This document shows positions 10,910 through 28,108 of a stretch of DNA of 64,000 bases, in pieces (the first letter of the stretch is position 1; the number at the start of each line of letters is the position of its first letter). Origin of the DNA: Marasmius tenuissimus. Taxonomy: Eukaryota; Basidiomycota; Agaricomycetes; Agaricales; Marasmiaceae. Made by a program: the position numbers and the translations under genes. The notes under the pieces are model-generated. The model saw only the letters and a program-made list of their open reading frames with translations. It was not told the origin of the DNA and did no database searches. The DNA lies in contig JAQOTA010000050.1 of the NCBI GenBank assembly GCA_029532415.1, positions 2,976,001 to 3,040,000 on the forward strand, written 5' to 3'.

Positions 10910-13900
10910 GAAGAGAGAATTGTCGAAAATGCACTACGGGTCGCCAGTGTGTACGGAGGTCAGTGATTGCAAGCTTGGACTGGCCTACTTATATTTTTTT
11001 GTGAATACCCGCACAGGCACTGACGACTTCCTGACAAATTGAGTAGGAGATTAGATACGCATCCAGGGAAATATTTAGACCATATGAGACCATATGTAGT
11101 AGACGTGGAACGCGCCCCGCGGCTTGAGAAGATTGTGATAGGTGGTCGAACTGAGGGAGTGATTGAAAACTCTGTCATTTTCCGTATTCGTCGGGGCGGA
11201 TGCGTGAAATAAACAATCTATATCCGGCCGGTAAGTGGCCCGGCGGCATTTCGCAATCGCCCACGTTCACCACAATCATTTTGCCTCGTTCTCCCGATTC
11301 TTCGTCACTCGGTGGTACTCTCTTCAAGGACCCATGTAAAACTCTCACTCATTTCTAACAAGTCAATCTTGAAGACGCCGCTACCGTCGAATCTCGTTCG
11401 GCACAAGAAATTGCCTCACTCAGGGTCGTCGGAACGGCAACAATCTTCGGGAAAAGAGCCCAAATGCGGTCCTGTTGTTGAAGCCTAGGGAAGAGGATAT
11501 ACCGACGGGAAAGGAGAGATGGGCCACGTCGGGCTTGTTGGTGATTGTGGTCCACACATCTATTGGAAATCAGTCGGAATTCAAGGATAGGTGCATTCAG
11601 CTTACTGATCTTGCCTGCCTGGTTTGAGCACTTGTTTTGTTGACCGCGTCTCTTCTCCGTGTCTCTCGCTCTCACTTCCGTTTTCCAGAACTCTATGATG
11701 TAGCTTACACATTCATATCTTGGCAAGCGCGGGGGTGGGTTCTCCGAATTGACCATGGGGATATAGATAAGTGGGCCGCTCAACATTAACTACAGGGACG
11801 TTGGGAAGGTTTCAACATTCACACCCCCGTTCCCCCATGCTCCCCAATTTTGTGGCGTACGCATCCCTTGACCCGTCAGCTGCGTTGAATGGCTCGCGCG
11901 TTCATACTCTGGGTTCGAAGACCTTCCAAATGTCCTGATTCTCTTCCTCCAAAAGATAGTGCTCACTGTGAACACAGATCATGATCCGACATCAACGTCC
12001 TCAATCTCTATCACACTTGTTTGCTTTTCTGTAGGCAAAGTGAGGCCTTGGGGTGCTCAGCAATCTGACACCCATACCAATCATATGTGATCACCCCCGT
12101 CGCCGAGACGTCGTCAGCAATTCTTTCCTCGGTCCCTCTTTTGAACACTGCAGCGTTCGGTCACCATCATTCAAGTAGAACGGGGCATGGAACGCGTTAA
12201 AATCGCACAATAAAATGAATGACCTCAGTCACGCGCAATGCCCCTGGTTGACGCGATACCTGGTTCGCTATGGAGCGCTACCTTCCAGGTCTCCCCGGCA
12301 ACATCGAGGGGGCCCTCAAAAGAGTCTGGCCAATAAAAGTGCCGGCGTTTGCTGACTTTGTGGCTCACGACGTCCTGAAAGGAATGAGATCGACGGCCGT
12401 CTCCCTCACTGTCGATGACAAAACTCAATTCTTGAAAGGCACCGTCGTCGATCGGACGACCTCGACGTCAAACGTTTTGGCTGGTGTTCGTGCTCGGATG
12501 CTCATCATCGCCGATTTTCCAGCTCTCATCGGAGGGACGTAGCTATGGAGGGCGGACGAGTTGACATTGTTACGGAAAGGTTGACGAGACAGCCCCTGTT
12601 CATACAACTCACGAGTCCTGCCCGTTTGTGGCGTTGCCGCTCAGCTCGTAGGAAATGTTTTGCGCTCCAGGTACTCAGCCATTCTCCATCAACATAGCTC
12701 ACATTTGCATCCTTACAGTGCGTACGCGTTATCTGTACCTTAAGTCAGTCCTTTTTCGATCGAACGCGAACTCGCAAGAGCATTGAGCAACAAGTGGGAT
12801 GAATGATCAATTGAGTTGTGGCTGACATTTTTGCGAGCGCCAATCGTTTCCCCATGCACTTCTTCGTTTGCTGTGTTCTTCCCTTGCTTACGGGCGTCGT
12901 TCAAACTTTCCCGGTCGCCCGATGCGGCTTGTCGCACCTGTGCTTTCATAACTTGTTCATGATCTGCCTGGTGGTCGTCCGGAAGTCCATTAGCACCGGA
13001 TTCTGGATTCAGCAAACGTTACGTTGTTGCCGAGCAGGCTGTAGTCTTCCATAAAAATCAAGGGCAGAGATGAGCATTCCTCGTTGTCCCCTCACTTGGC
13101 CTTGGTACTCCGGAGACATTTCAACCTAAGTTTCTTAAGGTTCAAGGCATACGTCCACAAAGTCGGTTCCCTTAGCTTCAACACCCGGGTCACGGTGACG
13201 CTTCCTCCGTGCCTTCATTTCTTCTGCCTCTTCAAATCAAACGAAGATAATGCTAGACAATTCCATCGATTCTCGCGATGTGTCACCTCATGTACAAGTC
13301 GGACCGACTGTTCGACCAGGTATCTACCCCACCTATAGCTGGACTCCCGGTATACTCATGTGAACACATACTGAATCCAAAGGGACTGGAATGCGAGAGT
13401 TTCTCTCCTTCCTATCCTACATCGAGTAGTATAGGCCCCCTCTCTGTTCGGTTTCCATCCCTCTTGTTGGCAAGTGAATCATTGATACCGTTCAAGGAAG
13501 TTCTTCCCCAACGTCTTGCGCAACTGCGGGGAGCGGTTGTTCGAGGAACGTATCTGCTTCTCTACTTTCGGGACCGGTCCGCAAAGTTCGCAGTAGGTGA
13601 GACATATAATTATCAAACTGAACATTGGAAGATCCTGTCCGGCTGTGCGCTGTCTGAACGTACCTTTACCCTATCCGAAGACGACGAATAACGATTTTTG
13701 TCTATTTTTTACATGAGGCATTTGAGAGTGACTTCGGATCTGATGGACCCCGTACGCGGAACAATTGAAAGGTTGGACGTTCGTGGGGATTAAGAGAGAG
13801 ATGAAAATCTTGTGCGCATGTGGCTACGGAATATCCGGTGCGGAGAAGTGTTGGGTAAATCTAAGATGATTGTCTGGAGCGACGTCCTTAGTCCTTAGTC

Positions 13901-15224
13901 CTCACTTGCCATGTACCGGGTGTCGACCAATAGTCTGGTCATTGCGAAGCCAGTAATTCCAGTACTTATGCGGCTAGCATCCGATGTGCTTGCTGCTAAT
14001 CAGGGCACAGGTTGATCTGGTTTAGCTACCACTGCGATTGGAGGAACCGGTCTAACCATGGATTGCGATTTGTATTCATTTCTCGTACACCAGGGCCAGT
14101 CCACTGTATCTCGTGGAGCGAATGCAAGTAGCAACTTGCGGCTTGCCTATCTCGCGACCCTCGTTCATCAAGAAACGGGTGTACGCGAAGGGTTTCCGTC
14201 CTCCGACGATCAAGGCAATCGAGTCTAGAGAGAAGTCCTCGCAACAAGGGATGTAACTCGTCTTCAACGTAGCCTTGCGCCAGAAATGTTCTTGCGAGTC
14301 CTTCGTACACTGTGGCTGGCGTCAAAGACTGAGGGGATGCTAGGTATAATGAAAAGCTCGTACTAGTATGACTCTCTAGACGGTCGTGTCCGAAATTTCG
14401 GGTGATGCAGCTGAGGAGTGGCGTAATCAGAGTTCGTGGATGTCCGGTCGAGCGGAATCCCCTCCTACCAATCGTGGGCCATGGCCTTGCGACCTTGAAC
14501 AAGGCAGCAGCGTCGGAATCCGACATCTACAAACCCTGCAAACCCAAGGACTGGTATTAATAACATCACTCATGCAGGGGTATCAAACCTTCATGAGCAA
14601 TTCTGAGATCATCTATTCTTCCGTCCGAGCGCGCATGCGCGCCAAGTTGAAAACTTTAGATTTCATCCTCGTTCGAATTCATCCCAGTTCATTATCCGGT
14701 CTGGTCATGGACATGATCTGTAAGGATCTGTACCATATGTGGCAATCACTGCCTGGGAGAGGGTAGAGCGGCTAGACTGTTAGTCCGGATCGCCTCCAGA
14801 GTGCATCCATAATGAGAAGTGGGCCCTGAGCAAACGATAGTCGGATGCCGATACACTTGTCTAGATGAAGCGGTTCAATTGATGTGCCCAGAAGGTGTTC
14901 GTACTCACGTTTAGGTGTCCAACAGAAGGAGAGAGTTCACACAGACATTCTTGAGGCAAGCTGTGCCAGAAGCGGATTATCGTCGCTGCGTGACGAACAT
15001 CAAAGAAACAAGAACAAAAGAAGAGAGCCAACAAAGAGTCAAACTGTCCATGTCAACAGTCAGGCTCAGAATGAATGTGTAAAAAGCTTTGTCAGCCAGG
15101 ATTGGCATCTTACATCCCACGGTCGCTGTTCGCTAGGTACCTGATTGAGGTCAGTCTGGGACACTCCATCTGAGGGTCGTCCTCTACATCCCTCAATTGA
15201 TCTTTCTCCTCACCACCACCCTCC
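10910..15224. other. 4.3 kb without a recognised gene
   Basis: The left edge holds the MFS promoter and the right edge the kinase promoter. Between them many open frames of 60-170 codons occur on both strands, but none matches a family I know. I saw no reverse-transcriptase, integrase or transposase motif and no terminal repeats. The most coding-like pieces are minus-strand frames at 14526-14026 and 11786-11355. They may be unrecognised or decayed genes. Confidence 0.4.
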
Positions 15225-18954
<3,730 letters not shown>

Positions 18955-19344
18955 GGCAGCTTGGGACATTTGCTAGGATTGTGGATTGTGTAGGAGTAGT
19001 ATCTTTGGATAGATCAGTTTTATTGACTGACGATCAGATTGAAATCATGGAACGTTAAAGGCGTGGGCTGGGAGGCGTTGTGGAGTGGGGACCTCGGCGC
19101 CGAGGGTGGGGATTGGTTGGCTGATCTGAGATCTGGATGAGGAAGTTACATAAGATTGGTGACCACACAATTTTGGCAGAATTCTCGATATTACGTATGC
19201 GCGGAAGGCAGTCGCATTTCCACCGCTGCCAGTGCTCAATGAACTCACGACCATAAATAAATTCATGGATATCCAGATCCAAAATAATAATAATTTCTAT
19301 ATCTATATAATCTATATTCTCCGAGTCCTCTGTGCCTCCTCGAC
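18955..19344. promoter_or_regulatory. intergenic, promoter of the HSF-domain gene
   Basis: This 390 bp gap lies between tandem genes. The last 60 bp before the ATG at 19345 are AT-rich (AATAATAATAATTTCTATATCTATATAATCT), as expected near a fungal core promoter. No inverted nGAAn heat-shock element array is obvious. Confidence 0.45.
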
Positions 19345-21195
19345 ATGGCTGATCTCTACCCTCCGTCCTCCAGCTCCCCTTACCCATCCCTCGACAATGC
19401 TCAGAGCCATTCCAAGTCGGACTCGAAGCCCCAGGCTACCTTTCTCACAAAGCTCTATGCCCTTCTCGAGCGCCCGGAGAACCACCATATGATTAGATGG
19501 GACCCACAGGGCGAACACATCATTGTAGAACGTCCAGAGCAACTGGCCCTCCATGTTCTTCCTTCGATATACCGTCAGTCTAGATTCGCTAGTTTTTCGC
19601 GCCAGTTGAACGTGAGTTTCTTGGTCTTGTCTTCTCTCCTGTTACTTATTGTGTGCTGCTAGATATACGGGTTCATGCGCAAAGTCAACCTCCGAAATGT
19701 TGACCCCGCCATTGACGATCCAGACGCCAGTACTTGGTCTCATCCAACACTGAACCGCCATTCGCCACCGGACGTTGTTGCAAACTTCAAGCGTCGCGTA
19801 CCCCCAAGGTTACCTAAACCTCGCAAACGCGACTTGCACGATCAGCAGCTCATTCCTCCTCCTAGGTCCGCTATTTCGTCCGGAGGTCCTCCATCTCCTT
19901 CAAAAATGAATCCAATGCCTCCTTCATTGCCTATTGTCACGAGAGCAAGAGGCTTTTCTGCGCCCGGTTCATTTACCGCTCCAGCATGGGCTACCCAGTC
20001 AAGCAATGGATATCCGAGGTCTTCGATCCAACCTCTGACTGTGCCTGATCCTTCATCTCATTCGTACCAGGACGACCCTTCTTCTCCGACTTCACCTTCC
20101 TATTCATCACATTATCACAGCCAAAACAGCTACGCGTCGAATCCGTATCCCGACGTCTCTTCTAGCCACCAGTGGTTCGGCACGGCAAACGGCACTTCCT
20201 CGTCGAATAGTTTATCATCGTTGCTCAACCCAAGCACCAGGCCGACACCCACGATCAACACCTCTGTGAATCCTAGCGGTAGTAGCAGTGGCTATGGCTC
20301 GCCCTTCTCCTCTATGCCCCTTCATGGACACCATCACCAAACCGGTTCCGATCATAGCAGTTCCGGAGCGTCCCCTCTTTCGCCCGATGGCCATAGCCGA
20401 CCTCATACGGCCTACTCAATGAACTCCATGTCATACGAGGACTATCCGCCTCCTTCAACTTCATCTAGACCCGGAAGTAGCCACCGGCACTCTCCGTCGC
20501 CCCGTCCGCCCTCCTCGAGCCGCGGCTCTCCGTACCACGGACCATCGAGCCACACGAGCTCGTCTTTCCGTGGGAGAGCGAGAAGACACTCGCAGGCTCC
20601 GTATCCCATTCCGTACGATTCACTCTCGACCGGAATGGATCACCACTCCCGTCCATCCACATCGCCTCAACCACACCACTCCCATCATCCTCATAGCAGC
20701 CATAACACCCCCATGGGGAACAGCCTACCCCGTGTGAGGAGTATGATCCAACTGCCGTCGGTCGAGACAACTTCCCACTACAGCTATTCTTCTCATCCCT
20801 CCAGTCATGGCGGAGACTTTGCCTATTCACCCGTAACCTCGGGAGGATCAACAATCCCTTCGATTCCGTCATCGTCGTCGATTTCTTCATTGGCGTCCGT
20901 ATCGTCGGCCTACTCTCCGTTGGAGTATAGACAAACTACGCGACCGGGTACAAGTGCGTCCTCTATCTCCCAAACTAGTTCAAGTCAGGCAAACACCCCA
21001 CCTTTAGAGGGCTTTGCTGAAGAAGGAAAATTCGCCCCCGAACATGGATCTGGTTATCCAGAGGACAGAATGGGAGTCGGTGTCGTCAATGTTAGAGGCT
21101 ACGGTGTGCCGGGAGACGACACCTTCGGATTTGCGGTGAACATGGATCATCACGAACATCTCACGAACGGCTACGGCAAGTCAGAGATGGTCTGA
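19345..21195 (+). CDS. HSF-type DNA-binding domain transcription factor
   Basis: Exon 1 is 19345-19611 and exon 2 is 19663-21195, with a 51 nt intron inside the DNA-binding domain. Residues about 30-100 form the HSF fold: FLTKLYALLERPENHHMIRW, then SIYRQSRFASFSRQLNIYGF and MRKVNLRN, with the recognition helix in SRFASFSRQLN. The remaining 450 or so residues are Ser-, Pro-, His- and Tyr-rich and look disordered. I see no response-regulator receiver domain, so it is not Skn7/Prr1, and no clear HR-A/B heptad repeat as in canonical trimeric Hsf1. It therefore resembles the Mga1/Sfl1 class that controls morphology in yeasts. The role is inferred from that comparison. The protein is about 599 aa and the stop is at 21193-21195. 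Confidence 0.85.
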
Positions 21196-24100
21196 AGCTG
21201 CGTTCCTTTGTTTTCTCTCTTTCTTGACCTCTCCGTACTAGTTATTATCCTTATCTTCTCATCGTCAATGTCTTTCTGGCTTTTGTGTTGGACATCTCAT
21301 GAACCTGTATAACTCTTTGCAAAACCTTGTACTTCTCATTCCTTGTACGTTGTATCTACGCACCGTGAACTTTTTTGTTCATTCTTGTTTCTTGGTCATC
21401 TCTGTGCGTGTTTTTTTGGACTGTCTTTCCCCGACTCCATCCCCTGCCTCTCGTGTAGTCAAAATGCTTTCTTTATTCTCGCCATACCCATGCATGATAC
21501 CAGTACTAAAATTCCGGATGTTGATCGATGTATCCCTCTCCGTACACACCCGTCTTGTAGAGCTTTCCGTAAAAATATCATTATTATGGTCCCATCATCC
21601 GACTCGGAATTCCCGGTAGCAACTTAAGTTACTGTGTCTCCGATTTTTGAACGATTACCACCTATATGAAAGATCTGACAGTGACCGGATCCCGCTGACC
21701 ACTCGATCGTTTACCGCCAAACGGGCGGGCTGATCTTCCGTTATTTCCTTGAATAACATATCTCCTAAGGTTTCCCCTAGACCATACCAAGAGGGATGGC
21801 GTTTGTTTTTAGGACGCGTCGCGCGGTGATTACATAACGACGCGTCGCCCGTCCAAGTACTCCCGGACCGAATTGTGTTGATTTACCATTGTCCATCACC
21901 ATAGGCTGTTGACAGGAATTCAAAGGTCGTCCAAGCAGACCTATTGGCTATAGGTAGGCTATCGGCTTTCGTGGTCTGTGGCTGCTTATTTTTTCTCCCA
22001 AGGACTCGGGTGGAGTAGGAGTACCCCAGACTTTCCACTCTGGAAAAAGGCTAGACGTTGGTGAAACTCTACACGATCACCGCTCGTTATTACAAGCCAC
22101 CAGTCTTGGGGTGAACGAAGGAGGTTGGAGTACTATGAGCTGTCTTCAATAATGCCTTGTCAACGTCTTGTCTGTGCCATTGTATCCTACGGAAAGTCGA
22201 CAAGAGATTTGCCCCTGGTTCAAAACCTCCTCGACACCTCACGCGATGCGAAAGCGAGGGGTGCAACCCTGGTTTGGATCCCCTGAGGACTTCAGCAGGG
22301 AGGTCGTTCCGATCATTCCAAGTGACTCGACAAATTTTGCGGCATACTGAATGTGAATCCTGGTCGGAGGACTCGGTACGGAGAGGAACGTTTGGCAATA
22401 CCCAAGCGGGACTCTGAGCCTGATACGTGCTGTGCACAAACCGAGACTCAAATTGGCCGCTCCGATACGGCTTTTTGCACCCTGTGCTTGGTCTGCGTGT
22501 CCGCATGAAACCGTTACGACGCGTCGCGTTCAATGAAGGAGAGCGAGGTGTGTCTCATACTTGTGTCCGTTAGGGATTCTGATGCTCATTCCATCAAGTT
22601 TGCTGGTCTTTGCATTCCAGGTTTTCCGTACTCACGCATACAACAAGAGTACAGGCGCATGGTCACTGGCACTTCCCGGTTGACTTGAGGGATTAACACG
22701 GTTCCCGCCCTCCATCAAAGGTTGACTGTACAAATCTTCAACCGCTTCTATCCCGTTTGGCACACTGTCGAGGAAAACATCGCGTCGTTTACATGCATCT
22801 ATCTCCGTTTCCGCGGATCCTCCGAGATTTCCCTCATTATCCATGAAGCATGAGCACCCCCAACGCCTCCTTTCCACGCCTGATGGTTATGCTCGTCCAT
22901 TTCTCGACTTTCATTCACACCATCTCTGTATTCGAGTTCAAGTAATGAATTATATGGAGTTGTGCCAGGTACGTGTTCAGTTACACCGTGATCCTTCAAA
23001 CTCACCTCACCCTCCTTTCCTCATCCTTCCCTTCGCATTCATTAACCTGTATGTGTTTTCATAGGCCTGTGACTCGTCCAGCTCACTGAATGACAGGATG
23101 ATATATCAAACTCATGATAAAAGACATGTGTCGACGTACTTGGACCCTCGTGTCATCTCGAGCCTTGCCGGCGGTATCCCCTCCCAACCCTGCAACTTCC
23201 ATTCGAACAATCATCGATATGAACGCCCAGTATGTACTGCTGAGTCTACCCTAACATCGCGTGATGAAGGAATATATCTGACTGATTGATTATGACTTTC
23301 AATCGACAGGACATTCAACCCCGAGTACTACCTTTTTGATCAAGCTTTGACATTACATACGAGGGGTTCATCCAGCGATCAAGAACGACATCATCACATC
23401 ACTCACAGAACGATCAGATTTTCCTTTGGCTATGTCTATTTTCGTCCTTCACGTTTCCCTGCATACTGCGCTGTGCATGGCATAGCTGGACTCGTTGAGT
23501 CAAGCCTCGAGGTCACAGCATGGTAGCCTGTTCAGTGACTATAGGGCTGCCGCTCGGGTTCGGTGCCATTGAACGGCCACTGTGCCAGTGCAGCAACAGC
23601 ACCAAGCACCCCCTTTTTATGGACTTCACACAGGTGAATGAAGCAATTCAATCTCAATAGAATGAGTCCACTCCTGAGTTGGTTAGGTATGTGCCGACTG
23701 TTTGTTCTTTATGTTTTTCTCTCCATGTACCACTCGACAGGGCTGATCGTTTTGTTTAATACATAGCTCCTTACGACACCCGTCCTCCTTTCACGATTCA
23801 CCTGGGTTTTTTGAAAGGCGGTATGGCCCGACATTCCGACTCGTCCTGATCTGCTCCCACTGTGGGATGAACTATTGTACGAAAGTAGAAGGGATTGGCG
23901 ACTCACGCGCACGAGCGTCCTCCATTTGAACGGCATAGTTTGCCGGAATGTACGCCCGTGCGTGATGGGCATAGAGAGTATTCAATGGAGCTCTCGAGAG
24001 CTATCACTCACGGTTTTTGATCTACAACAACATCAAAAGATGGTCTGAGTAAGGATGATTTTACTGGACGCCATGATCAGCAATGACACTTACCATTTGC

Positions 24101-27100
24101 AGGTCAAGGGATCTAACATATGGCGATGGACGGAGCCCCTCATCCTCCCTCTCCCTTTATCCGTATTCATCACTGACATCAACGTACATTTCCCCAGCGG
24201 TACGTCTACTTTCGTCTGTATCCGTTCCCCCGAACTGAATCCGAGAGCTCCTCATCCACACCAGTCTCGTAACGGACAATGAACGGAATGAACTCACGTC
24301 ATCGAACTGTAAGGCAAAAGTGGACCTCGGCCTCAGACTCCAGATTTTCTGATCTGAAGGTTTCAGCTGTCGTCTGTAAGGTGGAGGAGAGATAGTGTGC
24401 ATGCAAGATCATGACATCCTCTTGCGGGACACATTTCAGGGTTGTCTATTAGGGACTCTCTTCCCTCTGTCAGATTCGAGATCCTTGCGATGGCTCGTAT
24501 GTCTGTTCAGCGCTTCTTCCAATCATGCACTTCCAGGTTCGGAGCTAACTTTACTTTGGTATTCGTCGAAGGGCAAAGACTAACAGTGATGCGGGTTGTC
24601 TTCTTTTCCTCGCCTTCTTTTTTGCTCGGCTGGAGGCTGAGGCTGTGAGGCTTCGCTCGGTCTTTCAGGTCGCTATCTCCTTCACATCTTCCCCCGCCTC
24701 TCCTAGCGTCGACTTCTTCCATCGTGGTCCTTCTGACCCTTCTCTCCCTGCAAGTCACCTTAAGTCAATGTATGTCCTGTGATCAGATCAAAGGACGAGG
24801 TATCTCACCCTCGATCACTTCTGGTTATCGCTCGCCCTTGCTTTGATGGTTCTCACAGGTCAAGTCCTTAGAAATGATCGCGATATCTCGTCGACCTGTC
24901 GAGTTAAGCTACCCAAGAGCCCGTCTTTTGTTCCCTAGGACTTCATCCGGACCATTGGGTTTAATGCCCGACATGGTTATAGTTTTGGGTTTTACACTCA
25001 GTGAAGTCTGAAGAGAGGTGGAGAGGAGTTCAATGTCCGTGGCACACTCCGTTGTTGTTCGCATATCAAGCAAGATAAAGAAACTCTGTGTTGTACCTTA
25101 ACTTCGCTCTTCCGAGGTACCGTTGAAAGGCGCTGTCCAATGTCCGCTGCTTTGGCGACCCCGAACTGACAGCTTGGTCTGGCAAATCTTACAAGTCGCC
25201 AGTCCTTTCCTATTCAAAGCGTTCTCTCCTCACGCGAATACGGACGTACTCGTACGGCTTTTCTCGTGAGGGCAACGAACTAAAAAGGTCGTTTTATGTA
25301 CTTAGCCCGCACAAGGCACTATGACCATACGTGAGTTTGTATGAACCTTAGATGACACCGCCGTGCTGATTTAGCGACCAGTTGCAACAAATACAGGCTG
25401 GATCTAGATCCATTTATAGCGAAAGCTTCTGATTGTTCAATTCCACAGAGCGCTTACCTGCCGAAGAGGTATTCACCACCCCGGGATCATTTTTCTCTCT
25501 CTGGTCTCCAATAGACTACCAACGTCCCGAATTCCGTTTCGCCAGGTCCTGGCTCCTTGTAACTAGTCCAGGCTGTCCTCATTTCCGACGAGGACGAGCC
25601 CAGCAGACTGGATTTGTAGTATCCTGGCATTACGACTTGTCGACGAACGTGCTTTGTATGTCTATTTTCCAATCTAACCCTGGGGACATCGTGTCCCTCG
25701 AATCTTTTACACGTCTCTTTGGGGGACTCCGACTCGCTTCAACAGCCCCTACTCGACTTACCTATCAGGAATGCATCAGGTACTTTGGGCATCGATCAGA
25801 CGACCGGGGGAGGGTGATTTAGGAATTCCTGTCTTGAGACCCGAGATACCCAGCCATCAACTATCGAGTTCGTTTTGCGACGTCTATTCATTCACCCGTA
25901 GGTTGCACGACCGTCGAAGACCGCCGGAGCTGGTTGCTATTCGTTCGAGAGCATCGTAGGCCCGCGCGGATTCCGCAGGCTTTATCTCCGAGCTCGGGAC
26001 TCGAGTGGTTCTCCAGATTTGTGGTAAGCAAGCAAGCACGGTATGGTTCTTCGTAACGGTCCCTATCAATTAACAAGGCGAAATGAAGTGGTAATCTTGG
26101 ACGTACGTGCCTGTATGCAAATGGTTCATAAGCATTGCTCAGACCTCAGCTTTACATGTATACAATCAATTCCTTCATGGCGGCTGCTAGGCTTTTCCTC
26201 CGGAACGCTCTTCCCGAGCACGTTGGCTCCCCGAACGATGTAAGTAATGACAACAAACGCATCATGACGGTTCACGGGGTCAAAGTTGCGGTCGATCAGA
26301 GTAGCTCGAGGTGCACGAGTAGTAACACGGGTGCACATATGCATTAGGCTGAATATTGAATGGGCCTCATTGGATATCACACCCCTCGAAATTTGCCAGC
26401 TTGACGAACCCTCTTTTTTGTTCTTTCCTTTCTTACTGTGCAGGTATTCATTGAACATATTGACATCGATGCCCTTTAACCGTCCCGCTCACTCCTGACA
26501 GAAGTTAACCGCCCAGAGCGCTTTGTGAATTGTGAAGAGAAGCGACTTGCTTTCTTCGTCGATAGACGATCACTGCGGTTTTTTTCAGGCCGGTCATGGG
26601 TCCAACGACATAGATGCCACAGATATACAACAGGATATCCCCAGATAAGTGTACTAGCTCCACAAGTGCGATTTGCACACGTATGGTGACTCCAGAGCAC
26701 CATTATAGTGGACTTCATGGCAGATTCAAGTATACTCGAAAAAAAAGCACCCCTAGCACGCGTACTTGCCATTCATTTCCGAAGAACCTGAGCTGCGCCA
26801 CTCTTCCAGTCCCTCGCCCTCGTCCTCGTGCGCCGTGCGGATATTGAGATCGGCTAGGAAACAGGTAAACGAGTGCCTATTCGTCGAAGAACTTCTATAT
26901 TATTCGAAGGGTCTCCGTGAGGAACTTCAACTTGCCGGACTCCGAAAGGAAAAGCTGACCCCGGGCGGAGGGACGTGGGGTCCGGGGAGGTACCTTCCAT
27001 ATATGGAAGGCAGGAGAAGGGGGTCTCTGTCACAGCAATGCGATTGGTCGGCATCTTTCTGCAGGAAGCTTCTGATGATCGACTGTCAGTGTCAGCCAGA

Positions 27101-28108
27101 TGCTTTGCCGGCCGCAACTTGGTTTACCGGTGGACTTTGCCTTCTGCTCAGGGCCTCTCCCCAAAACTGCTGTTATCGGTTCCAGCAAGAGATTGGAGCC
27201 CAGTGTTCAGCATTGCTCAAGTTGCAAGCTCTATGAATGGAACGCCGCACTCATGTGGGTCCTCGGTGGTTGTCAATGTCCTGTCTTCGTTGTCTGGGAC
27301 ACAACTCAACGACCTCGTAAAGCCTTGTAACCGCCGGCTACGTAGCGATTGTCAAAGCTCAATTTTGCAAGTCCATTGGACTTCTTCAGGGTCGAACTCA
27401 ATTCACCGAAACTCTGGGCGACCACCTGAGGCTTTCATCTTCAAGAAGACCTTCAAGTCAGTAGTCAGTGTCACGTAGACTTGGCGAGAAGAGGCTACAC
27501 CGGCGTTCATCCTAGGCTCAAAGTGATACTCACATAGCCCGGTGAGTAACCCAAACTGACGAATGTCTTCTCCTCGCGAACGAGATCTCAATACCGGGAC
27601 AAGTCTATCTGGGCAGGAGAAGCTAAGCACCGCTTGGTTTGGCGAGTTTGTTAATTTTCTTTTTACTCTACGGTAACGTCGCCAAAGCAAACAAACCCCT
27701 GTCGGTGCGTCTCCAACATCCCACGGATTCAAACAACCGCGTTGCGTAACAGAAAGGATTACAGTTTGTTTGAATTCCAATTCGCGATCGAGGCCTAAAT
27801 GCCTTGAGAAAGCATCGGCTTAGGTAGATATAAAATATAAACGAGTGAGTGAGTGACGTGAAGAAACGGAGGACGCCTAAAAATAATACAACTTAAGATA
27901 GAACGGTAGATCAACGAGAGTACAGAAGTCGAAAAAGCACCAAGGAAAGTCCACATGAAAACCGGGGGGAAAGGAGAGTGCGCAGAAGCTGGAAATGCCT
28001 AGTGTCGAGTCCATGCAAAAAAAGTCGAATGAAAATGCGGAGTAGGATAGGATTAGGGGAGTAGACGTGAGCGGGAAAGAGGATAAAACAGGGAGACGTC
28101 TAGAGTTG
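21196..28108. other. 6.9 kb without a recognised gene
   Basis: This is the largest gap in the window. I could not match any open frame to a known family, and found no retroelement or DNA-transposon motif, long repeat or tRNA. It contains three copies of the palindrome GACGCGTC near its left side (21813, 21839, 22518). Coding-like fragments with good splice signals occur on the minus strand at about 22.6-24.4 kb. The right end must include the 3' UTR of the TVP38-like gene. Confidence 0.4.
21813..21846. promoter_or_regulatory. pair of GACGCGTC palindromes
   Basis: Two copies of GACGCGTC start at 21813 and 21839, separated by 18 bases that include TTACATAA. A third copy lies at 22518-22525. 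The core ACGCGT is the MluI cell-cycle box bound by MBF in other fungi. No recognised gene starts nearby, so the pair may mark an unannotated promoter. Confidence 0.35.

Noticed and set aside
11900..11930. tRNA-like T-loop sequence GGGTTCGAAGACC
   Set aside because: No acceptor stem, D-arm or anticodon arm can be built around it.
12270..12542. 91-codon plus-strand open frame (MERYLPGLPGNIEGALKRV...)
   Set aside because: No known family, no splice-supported extension, and a comparable frame on the other strand; insufficient support for a gene.
13278..13691. 137-codon plus-strand frame
   Set aside because: Composition is weakly coding-like but there is no recognisable motif or neighbouring exon; not reported as a gene.
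22195..22225. tRNA-like sequence GGTTCAAAACC
   Set aside because: The flanks do not form a cloverleaf on either strand.
25433..25822. 130-codon plus-strand open frame
   Set aside because: No family motif and an opposite-strand frame of similar quality; probably chance.
26766..27236. 156-codon plus-strand open frame
   Set aside because: Begins with a non-ATG codon, has no family resemblance and no supporting splice context.
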